Shown here: positions 11,937 to 22,456 of the stretch, piece after piece
Layout of the letters: each line of letters opens with the position of its first letter
How positions within the stretch are numbered: position 1 is the first letter of the stretch
Source: Cubamyces lactineus
Taxonomy: Eukaryota; Basidiomycota; Agaricomycetes; Polyporales; Polyporaceae
Direction of reading: 5' to 3'
NCBI GenBank assembly: GCA_022376465.1
Contig: JACDTU010000007.1
Span: 1,736,001-1,800,000, forward strand
Length of the DNA: 64,000 nt
Notes under the pieces: generated by a model
The model's database searches: none
Told to the model about the DNA's origin: nothing
What the model saw: only the letters and a program-made list of their open reading frames with translations
Position numbers and translations under genes: made by a program

Positions 11937-12677
11937 GCTTTGCGGAAGTACGATGAGGTTTGAGAGCGGTGTATTGATGTCTGTTGTGACCCGCGTCGAC
12001 GTGGAAGAGCCTCGGGGGTGTATTGCACGCAAGGAGGATTCCTACGGTGAATGCAAGAGTAGATGGACTGCTGAGTGCAAAGAGGAAAAGCAACTCTGGA
12101 CTCGTAGCCAAGGAGTGTGGTGGTAGAAGGATAGAAGAGAGAGCAAGCAGGTTGAAATACCGAACCCGTGGCTAACGCCCGGGCGTCAGTCAGAATCGCC
12201 GTTTCTTAAATATTAGTGATTGCGTTGACAAAATCAAATCGGCAATGTAATAGTCGCATTTCCCTGAAGGCATAATGCTCGAATAAGTCTGCAATACGGC
12301 GAAGATAGTATGGGATGTAATGTAATGAAGCTGTCAGCGGTATTACCAAGTATTGATCACGTTACGGAGGCCACTGTGACCGTTCGCGTCGCCGCGCCAT
12401 TTGGCGCCTGTGGTTCTCTCCCTCTCTCTCCCTCCCTTAACCACCTTCCGCATACCCCCACTCCCCTACCACCCACCCCGATCACACGTTCCACACTCTT
12501 CCTGTGGACGCATTTTTGCCATGCTCAAGTCAGAAGCCTGATCTCATTCCTCCTCACATATCCCGATCCAAACTCGCTATCTGCCGCCCTCGAGTTGCGG
12601 ACAACCTCTACCAATCTCATCCTGTCTTTCCCGCTGCCTAATCTCCTGTTTCCCTCTTACGTCCTTACCTCTGCACA
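11937..12677. promoter_or_regulatory. Bidirectional promoter region A3/B3
   Basis: This 741 bp intergenic region lies between divergent A3 and B3. The octamer GTGGCTAA is at 12168-12175, oriented toward A3. A long C/T-rich tract at 12415-12480 precedes B3, as is usual for strongly expressed fungal genes. Confidence 0.4.
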
Positions 12678-12856
12678 ATGGCCACGTCTCGCACCAAGAA
12701 GCAGACGGCTTCCAAGAAGAAGTAAGTCTACTTGTGACTGCTCATTGTCGTGAATCCATGGGTCGACGTCGCTCATGTCCTCTCGCTCTCTCTGTTGTCT
12801 AGGTCCAACAACAACAAAACCAAAGCGAGATCTAAACGTCAGGCCGCCAAGGCTAC
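12678..12856 (+). pseudogene. Pair-family B gene, copy B3, 3'-truncated
   Basis: Starting at ATG 12678 there is a short first exon (to 12721; MATSRTKKQTASKKK), a GTAAGT donor, and a second exon after a TAG acceptor near 12802 rich in Lys, Arg and Asn (SNNNKTKARSKRQAAKATT). The sequence then runs directly into the truncated end of A2 on the other strand, and the frame stops at once. So the gene is cut at a rearrangement breakpoint near 12856. It is assigned to family B by its position opposite A3, not by sequence, and could be an unrelated small basic protein. The N-terminus superficially resembles histone H3 but the likeness ends after a few residues. Confidence 0.35.
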
Positions 12857-13505
12857 CACGTATATGTTGATTCACTTTGGATAGTAAGAAGAGAAACCGA
12901 AGGAGCACCCGTCGTCCAGAAATGCTTTGTCGAGAGCGTGACAGTTCTGCGATAGGCTGAGACATGTTGTTCCAGATGATACCGCTGGTTCTCGGATTTC
13001 CGAGGGATGATACTCTTGTTTGTGGTGCGCATGACGGTCGTTACAACAGAACATAATGCTTTGAGCCCATACTCCGATCGGTTTGCCGCAGAATTCTCCA
13101 AGTTCACTGGAGCATTGTGGGTGATCGGTTTGTCTGGATAGTTTCCCTGCGTAAGCTGTGATGGTTAAGAGTAAGGTGTAAAGGAACCTACTCGGCTTCC
13201 TAGTCAGCTTCAGCCTCTTATACGTTGACGAAGGGCTCGGTGGCCTGGCTTGTTTTTCCCCCCGAGACAACGCTAGATGGCTAGATAGTCAGTTCATAGA
13301 ACGTAAATATTGCATGGCACGTACACCACTCAGCCAACATCTTGGAAATGTTCGGGTGGGGCCTCCACTTTGGGATGACTTCGACGTGGAGGGGAGAACG
13401 TTGGTACGTGGGCAGGGAGCTGTTTAGCGGCCTCTTGAGCATAACAGCTGGCTGTTCGTAAGCGAGGCCACGTCTAATCCGCTGAGGAGAGCTAATATGT
13501 TGCAT
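12857..13505 (-). pseudogene. Pair-family A gene, copy A2, truncated
   Basis: The first exon from ATG 13505 is nearly the same as A1: MQHIS, then AVMLKRPLNSSLPTYQRSPL, then NISKMLAEW. The middle block is recognisable at 13030-12860 (YHLEQHVSAYRRTV, then LTIQ). The sequence stops matching family A at about 12857 before the KRKWxP motif, so the C-terminal half with KREMP is missing. Opposite it, tail to tail, is the equally truncated B3. A2 is the inverted counterpart of A1, and its head-to-head partner is B2 beyond the hAT insertion. Confidence 0.65.
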
Positions 13506-13772
13506 GGCAGAGTTATTGTGACGTGTCGTGAGCGGTGATGTATGGAAACCTCAGAAGAGAACTCGGAGGTGCGGGGCGAGCGACTGCCGATTAGAAAGGA
13601 GCTGGGCAGAAGTCCAGTGGGCACCTCGGCGTGTTGTGTAAATAGAGTAAGATAGAGGAGCGATGAAAATGTGAGGAAGCCAGCGCAGCCGTCAATGGTA
13701 CTGAGCCAAGACGCAAGTGCCTCCAGAATTTGAGCGAGGCGTGACGTCCACGTGACCGTTCCCTCGACTTTA

Positions 13773-13780
13773 GCCATAAC
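13773..13780. repeat. 8 bp target-site duplication, left side of hAT
   Basis: GCCATAAC is repeated exactly at 18204-18211, immediately outside the other terminal inverted repeat. Eight bp is the standard duplication length for hAT elements. Confidence 0.92.
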
Positions 13781-13851
13781 TAGTGCTGCCGCAAAGGCAG
13801 GGCAGCTTGAAGGCAAGGTTGGCCTCGCCTTGACGGCATCTCGGCATGGCA

Positions 13852-13871
13852 GCCTTGAGGTACCTCAAGGC
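13852..13871. repeat. Subterminal palindrome of the hAT element
   Basis: Perfect 20 bp palindrome made of CCTTGAGG facing CCTCAAGG, about 70 bp inside the left end. Matching CCTCAAGG copies lie about 60-90 bp inside the right end. Candidate transposase-binding site. Confidence 0.55.
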
Positions 13872-14291
13872 GCCCTTCAAGGCGCTTCCAGAAGAATCAA
13901 GCGCCGAACAGGCCCGCGCGGCGTCAGCCTATACGGTCACGTTATCGACGCGCTGCTCCCGCTACCGCCTAGAACGCGTTCCTTTCCTCCTCCTCCTCCA
14001 GTGGCAGCAACGCTTTCTTCGCGACCGTTGCTCGCGGCTGCTACGCCACCGCGTCATTGACTGCCCTCTAGCTTGCCCCAAACTTTCTAGTTTCATTCTC
14101 GAACCTCCCTCTGTATTCTGGGCCTCGGAATTATGCTTACTGTACGCCAGGTCGTGTAGTTTGCGTCATGCTGCCTGAATGAAAAACCTCCCCTACGCTC
14201 CTTCAGCTCGTGTGATGGTTACTTTAGATGGTTACAAATACTACCAGCTACTCGTTTGGACGCGTTTTGCTCTCTCGACCCATGCTCTGCT

Positions 14292-17200
14292 ATGGAAAAC
14301 TTTGCTGACTTCTGCGACTGCTCAGATCCTCGCACCTGCGCCTGCTTCAAGCACTCGCGCGGCGGCCATGCCACCCCAGTAGCCCCGCCTCCTCAGGCGC
14401 CTCCTCAGTTCTCTCACTCATATCTACCTCCTTCTATGCAGGGAATGACTAATCCCTCTTTCTACGGCGGGCACCCTGCTCAGGCCATTCCACCCATCTC
14501 CGGACCCCCACGTCCCTATGCGCCACCTCCGCCGCCTCATGTGCCCGACTACTACTCAATGGCACCCGGTATGCCACCACACGCGTTTCCACCCAATGCT
14601 TCAGCTGGCGCATCAGGAGCATGGCCCGATCCTCAACCTGAACCGTTCACAGCCACTCCAGCAGGACCAGCAGTTTTCGAAGATGCGACCGATGAGGTTG
14701 TGAATCACACAGGACGTTCCCGCCGACGCGCCGCCGGAGCGTCGTCAGCGTCGTCACAGAAAGCCAAATCCCGGAAGAAGAATGGCCGTGGGCGTGTGAA
14801 CAACGCAGAGCAAGGGCGGGACGTTCCAGTGGTTGGTGAGAGAGCTCCTCCGGGCACGGTCTCAGGCCCTCCTCCAGAACTTCATCTTCCCACTGCTGAG
14901 CCTGCATCGCCTATGCCACTCCGCCGCTTCAAATCGCTCGTAAGCCGTCGCGGGCGCACGCAGATGAAGGACATCTCCGCAAGTGATGTCTGGTATTTTG
15001 TCTATGCTTCTCAGACCGAAGAAGCACCAGCGCAGCGTCCAGCCGACCAGCCGCGCACCAAGGAGAAGCCTAATACGCCTTTTGTGGCATGCAGGCTATG
15101 TGAGAGGTGCGGAGTGCTTCCTCTCAGACGGACATATTACTGACTTGCGTTCTTTGGCAGTTGGAAACCTTGGAAGTGCACACATGGACAGACCAAGTCG
15201 ATACGGAAGCATATGCGCAAATACCACTATCAAGAGTGGTCTTCGACTGTAATCAGGGAACGTCTGAAGGGATGGACAGAGCTGTGTGACTCGGACCCGG
15301 GCGGTCAGAGACGAGGCACTGAACGTGAGCCATTCACAATGGATGGGTTCCTTTCAAGGCTCTCGGCGTGCATCGCAGAGAATGATTTGGTACGTCCTCT
15401 GCATTGCGTCATTGAGCTCTTTGCTGATATCTTGGATAGCCCATGCGTATTGTTGACTCAGCGTCGTTCCGGGAGCTCATATTGTACACGAGCACTGCGC
15501 CGGATCCTCTAGATGATAGCGATGTCCCTCATCGTACGCAGATACACAAGCTGCTTATTCAACGCTATGGGGATGAGATCAAGAAGTTGCGCAACGATCT
15601 CCAGGTTAGTACATCATTTCCAACTCTGTCATGCGAAAAGGAGCATGCTGACGGGTTGCAAGGCCGCTCTTGGGCGTGTCTCCTTCACATGCGACTTATG
15701 GTCATGCCGGGTTCTCAAAGGTTTTATGGCTGTAACCCTACATTACTGCGCTAAAGACCGGGAAGACAACCTTGTAATCCACAACCGCCTCGGTGCCTTC
15801 CGTCACATCAGGGGTCGTCATACAGGCAAGAACTTGGCATGCAACTTCGTCCAGATTCTGGAGGAGCTTGGTATTCTAAACAAGGTATACTGCACCTATT
15901 ATGCCGTGAACGTCGACGTACTTACTGTGAACACCAGATTGGAGTGATTACAATGGACAATGGGTCGAATTGCGGCACAATGATGGACGACCTCGAGCGT
16001 ATCCTGAAGGAGAAGGGCATCCCCTTCCATCGCATGGGTAACCGAATAAGGTTTGACATCTACACCGCCATCAGGCGGTGCTGCAGTTCTGACAACCGTT
16101 GTGTAGATGCTTTCCACACGTAGTCAATATCTCTGTACAACGGGGACTTCAGGCACTTGGTTGTTCATCAAAGAAGTCCAGCAGCGACCCGGCAGAAGAG
16201 CCAGTAGACAGCGCTGAGGTGGATGGATCAGAACAATCAGCGTCCTTGCATTCTGAGCTCCCCCTCTTTGAAGCGGCCATGGCACCTTTCTCACCAGAAC
16301 CTTCAGACCCGGTGTTTGACGGCGACGACCTCGCGCTTGATCCTGACTTCAATGACGCACTGCAAAGCGACCCAGCATATGCACAGGCACTATCTGAGAA
16401 CCCTGTCAAGGCTGCACGGACCTTGATTGCAAAGGCTCGCCAGTCAGCTCTTCGGCGCGAAGAGTTCGAGAGCATTGTCTCTGACTGCATCAAGAACAAG
16501 ACGTTTGGTGAAGACGCTGAACCGTCAGGTACCCAACTCCTCCGTGATGTTGATACCCGGTGGTCCTCAACGTTCCTTATGCTCGACCGCCTATTGTCGC
16601 TGTACCCGGTTGGTCCATGCTTACTGATGTATGCTGTATACACATAGCTGACCCTGGCAATAACTACAGGCTGTCCAGTTGCTCATGCAGAAACACGATC
16701 CGGACGCCCTCTTATCCGACAAGACGCTCCAAGTCCTCTCCGATATTCGAGAATTCCTTGCAATTCCACATGCAGTCCAAGAACTCCTTTCAGCGGAGGA
16801 TACGCCGACAGTGTCGCTTGCTCTGCCTGCGTATGCCAACCTAATCGAGATCCTGAAAGGTGCGCAACAGAAGCTTCCACGTATTAGTCATGGCATCCAG
16901 GCAGCCATCTCCGCACTCGAAGAGTATATGGCATACACACGCCAGACACGTGTGTATGCTCTTGCGATGAGTACGTGTTCTACACAATTCCTTCATACCT
17001 GTTGTTCTGATATCTTTGCCAGTGCTCAACCCAACAATCAAGTTTACGTGGCTGTCAGATAACTGGAAGTCCCATGAAGTTGAAGCTGCACGTGATTGGG
17101 TGCGGGAAGCAGTACGCCCGTTCCGTTCCATGGTGCAACTTTTTTGAGAGTACTGATACGATGACATTGGCAGATGCTGGAGTACCGGACTCAGGCACGC

Positions 17201-18042
17201 CGCGCAGCTGCGTTGTTGAATTCGAGACCCACAAAGCGGCAGAAAACGCGCCACAGCGTCTCACAAGCCACGCGTTCCCAACCCAAGGCTGCCCATCATC
17301 CTCAGACCGGTGTTTCAAAGAAGAATAGCACCGCGGCTCGTAGGCAACGGCATGGCCTTAAGCGGGTCTCGGACCTCCGTCGACACTACTCGATGACGTC
17401 GTCGAGCAGCGAGAGCCTTGAGACAGCCCCGAGTACTGCGGGTGAACCGGCTTCGCTGTCAGAAGAAGAGCTCCTTGCGGAAGACAGAGAAGTCGTCGCA
17501 GAGGAGCTCGAGCGTTACGAGCAGGCAGGTGTCATTGTCGTAGATGACAGCTCTGACTCTCGTTCAAGTGCGTCGGGCGAGACAGAGTCGGACTCAGGGA
17601 GCGCATACGAAACAGATTTTGATCTACTTCAATACTGGCAGGTATGGACTTACAACTCGTACCTACGTAGAACCTCGCGCTAACCACGCGCACCTTGTAG
17701 GACCATGAACACGAATTCCCATATCTCTACCGCGTCGCCTTGGATATCCTACCGGTGCCTGCATCCAGCGTCCCATGCGAACGCGTCTTCTCATCATGCA
17801 AGGATACCGACACCCTCCGCCGTAATGCGCTAGATGCTGCTATGCTCGAAGTCTTGCAAGTCCTCAAGTTCGCGCTCAAAAAGGAACATCTTGAGTTCCC
17901 GTTGAGTTGGCGTCCCGCGCTGGAGGAAGAAATGCTTGGTCTTGAGATTCCGCCGAGTGAGGCGACTACATTGGTTGCCCAGGGTCGCCTAGATGAGTTC
18001 ATGAGGCTTTACGAGCATTCAGAGCATGTTTCAAACGAGTAG
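14292..18042 (+). CDS. hAT transposase with BED-type zinc finger (1,081 aa)
   Basis: Ten exons (14292-15106, 15161-15389, 15440-15604, 15663-15884, 15938-16050, 16107-16608, 16670-16970, 17023-17111, 17174-17641, 17701-18042) join in frame to 1,081 residues with no internal stop. The order is: Pro-rich N-terminus; BED-like finger near residues 267-295 (CRLC, then WKC, then H and H in IRKHMRKYH); first catalytic Asp in FTCDLWS (about 414); second Asp in ITMDNGSN (about 484); the hAT motif DTRWSSTF (about 665); and the C-terminal dimerisation block LPVPASSVPCERVFS. An acidic, Ser-rich insertion lies before the dimerisation domain. It acts in the nucleus, excising and inserting the element through its end repeats. 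All hallmark residues are intact, so the copy may be active or recently was. Confidence 0.9.
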
Positions 18043-18203
18043 CAGTAGACTCATGATATCACAACGCATTCGCGATCCAAGAGCCGCAAACCGTAGCTGT
18101 ACCTCGCGGGGCACCTCAAGGGAGCCCTGAGGCGCCTCAAGGTAACCTCAATTAAAACTCCGATACCTCGGAGCGAGCTCGACCTTGCCTTGCGGCAGCA
18201 CTA

Positions 18204-18211
18204 GCCATAAC
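18204..18211. repeat. 8 bp target-site duplication, right side of hAT
   Basis: GCCATAAC, identical to 13773-13780 and in the same orientation. Confidence 0.92.
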
Positions 18212-18384
18212 CCTGGACTTGAAGCCAGCACGACCTCCGGGCGAGTTGGCCGACTGATTGCTTGTTGCGTTTACACTACAAAGAGGCGCGATTAAGGCAT
18301 TGTATAAATAGATCTCTCGATATAAAGAACCAAAGGGATAGTGAGATTGGCTCGAGTCGGCGCCAGTTGTGGCCGCCTTCGCGT

Positions 18385-18411
18385 TTAGCCACCCTTCAGC
18401 GCCTTTATAAC
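18385..18411 (+). promoter_or_regulatory. B2 core promoter: octamer plus TATA box
   Basis: TTAGCCAC (18385-18392) is followed about 11 bp later by TTTATAA (18404-18410). The same octamer-spacer-TATA arrangement exists, inverted, upstream of B1 at 856-831. The start codon is about 200 bp downstream in both. Confidence 0.6.
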
Positions 18412-18608
18412 ACCACGCCCGTCGCCTCTCAGCCTCTCTTCGTGAAACCATCATCTGGAGTATTCCAACCCTTTTCCTGGCCGCTATATCCTGCCTCTCG
18501 AGCTATCCTCTTTTCTGCGCACTTCCGCCTACCCCTTGTGCGATCCTACACCTCCCCGCAAATCAGTTCCATCCTCAACCTCGCACGCGCTCTATCAACA
18601 AAAGCTCT

Positions 18609-19431
18609 ATGGCTCTGAGTAAAGCGTCCTACGCCAACAGAGATACGGACATTATCTGACAACACATTCTAGTGACATCTGCGATCCACGCTCCCAAACC
18701 TGTCCGCCTTGTTGGACGTCCACGTATCCTCGATGCAGTGCCTCCTGCCCAAAGCCGAGTCACTGTCAGACAACCTCCGCGAGCTCGCTATGACCGAATC
18801 ATTGGTAAGTCAACTCTCGCAGATAGATCGATGCAGCGACCCTGCAATAGACCGACACGACTGTATATAACAGCGACTCATCACGGCATAGTGAGCCTGA
18901 CTGCAGCTGCGAAAATGCTGTACGAAGGTATGCATCGACTTGCGGTTGTGCTGAGACACTGATATCGATTTGCGAGTATCAGCAGACCACCGTACAATGT
19001 GTCAACAAGCGACCACTCCCGAAGCATGGTGAACGGCGGCACCTCGAGGTCGACCGCTTTCTACCAGGCGAAATGCGTCGTCCGGTGTCCCACTGGTGAA
19101 CCAATCGGGTTCAACTGGTCGGACAGGGATAGATGGTAAGCTTGCAACTCGTAGCAACGCTGCATGTCATTTCAATCGTGGTTCGCTATATCCTACAGAC
19201 CGCGTCGCAATGCCATCTCTGCCTATCGAGCTCGAGGAAGAACGTTCCGCGAGTCTCGCCGCTGTACCAAGGCCTACGCTCATTCGCCGTGCTGCTTCGT
19301 TCTCAGTGGTGACGAGGGCGACGGTGCAAGCCGGAAACACGGCCGGGGCCACTTACAAATGTCTTCACAACGCGACCACTCCCACCCCGAATGCCCTTAG
19401 GGCTTCCAGTCAGGACGAGAGTATACCGTAG
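18609..19431 (+). pseudogene. Pair-family B gene, copy B2, with premature stop
   Basis: Same five-exon structure as B1: 18609-18618, 18673-18804 (132 nt, as in B1), 18874-18927 (54 nt, as in B1), an exon from 18986, and a last exon from about 19200 to the TAG at 19429-19431. In exon 4 the second Trp codon of EAWW in B1 reads TGA here (19030-19032), which stops the protein after roughly 80 residues. The rest of exon 4 and exon 5 remain homologous and open, ending in DESIP. The octamer and TATA box are intact but the hAT element separates this gene from A2. Exon 5 shows what the missing end of B1 may look like. Confidence 0.7.
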
Positions 19432-20201
19432 GTATTGGAACGTTGTCGGCATGTAGATCTGGTTGTTCACATGTATCATCTTAGGCCGTTCGACTGGATC
19501 TCCATGCCTGCTGGAGCAGAATCCAAGGCAAGGTCCACCCGGAGGATCCCTCAATCCTCGACCACCCTTGGTGCTCTGTCGCTTGTCTAAGGCAATTACC
19601 TCTCACTAGTGGCGGCCGCTAATCTCTACATGAGTATTCGGCCAGTATGCTCTCGTTCTCGACCAGCCATGGAGCTACATATGCTGTTTATCCTGATTTC
19701 TCGATCGTGTAGTACCGTACATCGACGTATTCTCTTGTTCCTTTGAGTTGTCATTATGTCCGTCATACCTGCCGCTTTCTATCATCTCTTCTGCTACGAA
19801 TACACAATCGCATCCTCACGGACAGTCGATATTTCGAACTCTGAAATGTACCCACAGTTCGTACAAATCCGTCGAATGTGCTGCTCCCCTTGACCGTAGA
19901 TACTGCATAGTCTGCATCTGTACCACACCCTGAATATCACGACTCTATTCAAGGACTTCGTGTTTCCATCCATATTAACAGATGAAATCAAGGAAGGGCG
20001 GACTCGCTGAGACACGCAAACGAACGACGGACGTCTCGAAGCCATAGAGTGACTTACAATGATCACACGACTCCTCGTTGTGATCATTTGGGAGCTAGCA
20101 TAGCCCAACGTGACGATAGTGTTGAATGAATGCCAATAGCTCGACAATACACACGTTCAGCGTTCAAGACATACGACTACATACAAACATGCACGACTCG
20201 G
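19432..20201. other. Intergenic, B2 to A4
   Basis: No supported gene or repeat. The site ACTAGT followed by GCGGCCGC near 19606-19620 resembles a cloning linker only by chance. Confidence 0.4.
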
Positions 20202-21579
20202 TCAATCATCTATTACCATCGGCTCACGATAGTCCATCGTGTCCCAAGTCGGTTTGCCCCCCGTGTCCCGCCTCTCGTCCTCGATCTTCGCCTTAGGGAG
20301 CAGACGCCCTGTCTCCTCCACACACGCCGCATCCAGCGGGTTCTCCGCAGACGTCTCTTCAGCAGCTTCAGCAATTGCTTCTGGGGAAGCCTGACATCCA
20401 ACGCTAACGTGCCAAGGCTCATCACCGTCAGCGTCGACGTCCATCTGCATGAGCTGCCAGCGCAAGTCGACGACCGGTGTGAGAAGGTCGGTCGTCCGGA
20501 GCCCGCCCTGCGCACGCTTCGCCCCCTTCGTCCCCTTCTTCGGCATCTCTCTTTTCAGCGCCAAGCTGTGCAGTTCTAGGTATTCCATCGGACTCCGCAC
20601 GGTCCTCATTGTGCCGCAGTCGGGCACTCTGTAGCCGCGCATCTTCTCTGGTACCTCGTAGGCACCTCGCTCGCTGAACGACTCTCCGTCGGGACGCTCC
20701 GCAGGCGTGCCTCGGCCGGCGACGGTCTCTGGTCGTTTGTTGGGCACGAATTCAGCGGTCGTACTGGGTTGGGTTGGGGAGAACATGATGAGCACACGAG
20801 CAATCGAGATGGAACGGAAATGGAGACACGCACGGCGTCCACTTGCGCTTGATCCCTCTGAGGAGGTTCCGGGACGTCTCACTTTGCGTCTTGAACACGC
20901 GATTGTTTAGTCGCTGAGCAATCAATGTAGCTTGAGTGGACTTGGTGTTGGCCAGATCTTTGCCGCGGAGGAATCTCCGGTACGCGGTGCGGTACTTGGG
21001 CAACGGAACTATCGGTCGCAGAGGCCTCACGGACACGAAACGGGTCACAGTCGATGATTGTGAGGGAGGAGGAGCGTCGCTGGTATAAGGCGCGGCGTCG
21101 TTGACTGCTGCAGGCGGAGCCGGGACATTCTCCTTGTCAACCGGAGCGTCCGCATGGGCGGCTTGTCGGAGGTCTGAGCAGAGAATCCGGATGTCAACAC
21201 AAGCAGACTCACCGTTGGGCCCCGCATGTTCATCGCTACTTGGGCCTTCGCCGGAGAGGTTATTCGGGCTTGGGCTGTTGCTGGTACTTGCACTGGCACT
21301 CGCCGCTGGGTGAACGATGAGTCGACGAACAATGCAGAAGAGGAATTCATTGTATTCACCATTCGCCAGTCCAGTGCAGGGTTCAGCACTGTCCTCATCG
21401 TCGCTGGTCACCTCGATGACATTCCGGAGGGCCGAAGGCTGGTATGCGCGGAAGATGCTGAATATCGGAGGTGGTGTGAGCACGGCCGGCTGTCCTGCGG
21501 CCCGGCGAGGGATGACCGGAGTGTCCGAATCGGCGGGCAGAGTGGTCGAAGTGGACGGGAGGGATTGGGTCGTTGCCAT
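20202..21579 (-). CDS. Pair-family A gene, copy A4 (about 435 aa)
   Basis: Two exons, 21579-20834 and 20763-20202, join in frame to 435 residues. Two further stretches in exon 1 look like in-frame introns (near 21359-21306 and 21212-21168), so the true protein may be slightly shorter. Family blocks: FRAYQPSALRNVIEV at the front, LPKYRTAYRRFLRG and LIAQRLNNR in the middle, GIKRKWTP before the intron (same position and phase as A1 and A3), then GYRVPDC and LALKREMPKKGTKG. The C-terminal tail is acidic and ends DYREPMVIDD. It is divergent from B4 across 877 bp. The start is the Met before TTQSLPSTS; an upstream Met in the same frame sits in a hydrophobic leader-like stretch and is less likely. 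Function unknown. Confidence 0.6.
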
Positions 21580-22456
21580 TGTAGCTATTGGAGAGGAAGG
21601 GTGTGCAACACGGCGAGGAAAGATTCGTGGTGGTGGTAGACAGAGAGACAGAGAGATCGTGCAGAGAGACGGGCAGACCGATTGAAATAGCCAGTGGCTA
21701 GCCACTCGGCGTCAACAGTTCAGAACCGACTCCGCGGGGAAACGCAGACTCCGTCCCAAGACAGACATCGGCTAGATCAAGACGTCCTCGTGTTGTTGAG
21801 TTGTCGATGACGATGACGCGTCTAGAGAGACGACAGACTAGATGGATTGGCGTACGTACAAGGCAGAGTAGTCGACGGCCGGAGACGGGGGACAGGACCT
21901 GCATGGGCCGTTTCTAAAATCTCTTTTCGATCCATTGTGTCCCATTGTCGCTCCAATGATCGAGCAGCAAGGCCAGACAAATGTGGTCGCCAAATTAGTA
22001 GGACGTGTCCGCTGCTCGACGGCTCAGGTGGGTTGCTCCCCAATCGAGGGCAATGACCGTCGCCGGCCAGTCTGCAGGTTCACCCGCTATCAAATCTTTT
22101 GAGCCATAGTGATCAACGACGCCGTGGTCGGCTGGGAGCCTGGGGTCCCAGGGCGTCTGTGCTTGCGCGGCCTAGGGGAGCGGGGAGAGCGGGAGGCAGC
22201 GAGACCTGGGAAGTGCGTGGGAATGTCGTTAGCCGAAGCGTTCAAAACGCTGCCCACCTCTTTCCTCTCCTCCTCACCTACGTCCTCCTCCGTCGTGTCC
22301 GTGCCCTTCCGCTTTTGTCCCTCCCCTCTCTGGGAACCACAAAGCTATTCATCCACGACACATACATACCCTTTATCCACCCTTACATACCCCATACCTA
22401 TTGTCACGCCGATCAGGCAAAGCGTCGTGTCCCGTTCCATTCTGTCATCGACAACA
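21580..22456. promoter_or_regulatory. Bidirectional promoter region A4/B4
   Basis: 877 bp between divergent starts. It includes a degenerate palindromic octamer variant (GTGGCTAGCCAC, 21697-21708) close to A4 and a pyrimidine-rich stretch just before B4. No intact octamer was seen, unlike in the B1 and B2 promoters. Confidence 0.35.

Larger units (their letters stand above)
13781..18203 (+). mobile_element. Complete hAT-superfamily DNA transposon, 4,423 bp
   Basis: The ends are terminal inverted repeats starting TAGTGCTGCCGCAA and ending TTGCGGCAGCACTA. They are flanked by the 8 bp direct repeat GCCATAAC (13773-13780, 18204-18211). Inside is a single spliced transposase gene. Both ends carry copies of CCTCAAGG, including a perfect 20 bp palindrome at 13852-13871 and direct copies at 18114-18121 and 18135-18142. 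Such repeated subterminal motifs are typical transposase-binding sites in hAT elements (established for the family, inferred here). It was inserted between A2 and B2, inside their shared promoter. The uninterrupted version of this site exists as the inverted copy around 1041-1048. Confidence 0.93.

Noticed and set aside
12678..12725. Histone H3 gene start
   Set aside because: MATSRTKKQTASKKK resembles the H3 tail for a few residues only; the following sequence is Asn/Lys-rich and then ends, with no histone fold.
19600..19622. Vector or linker contamination (SpeI plus NotI sites)
   Set aside because: The sites are adjacent by chance; flanks continue without any vector sequence.
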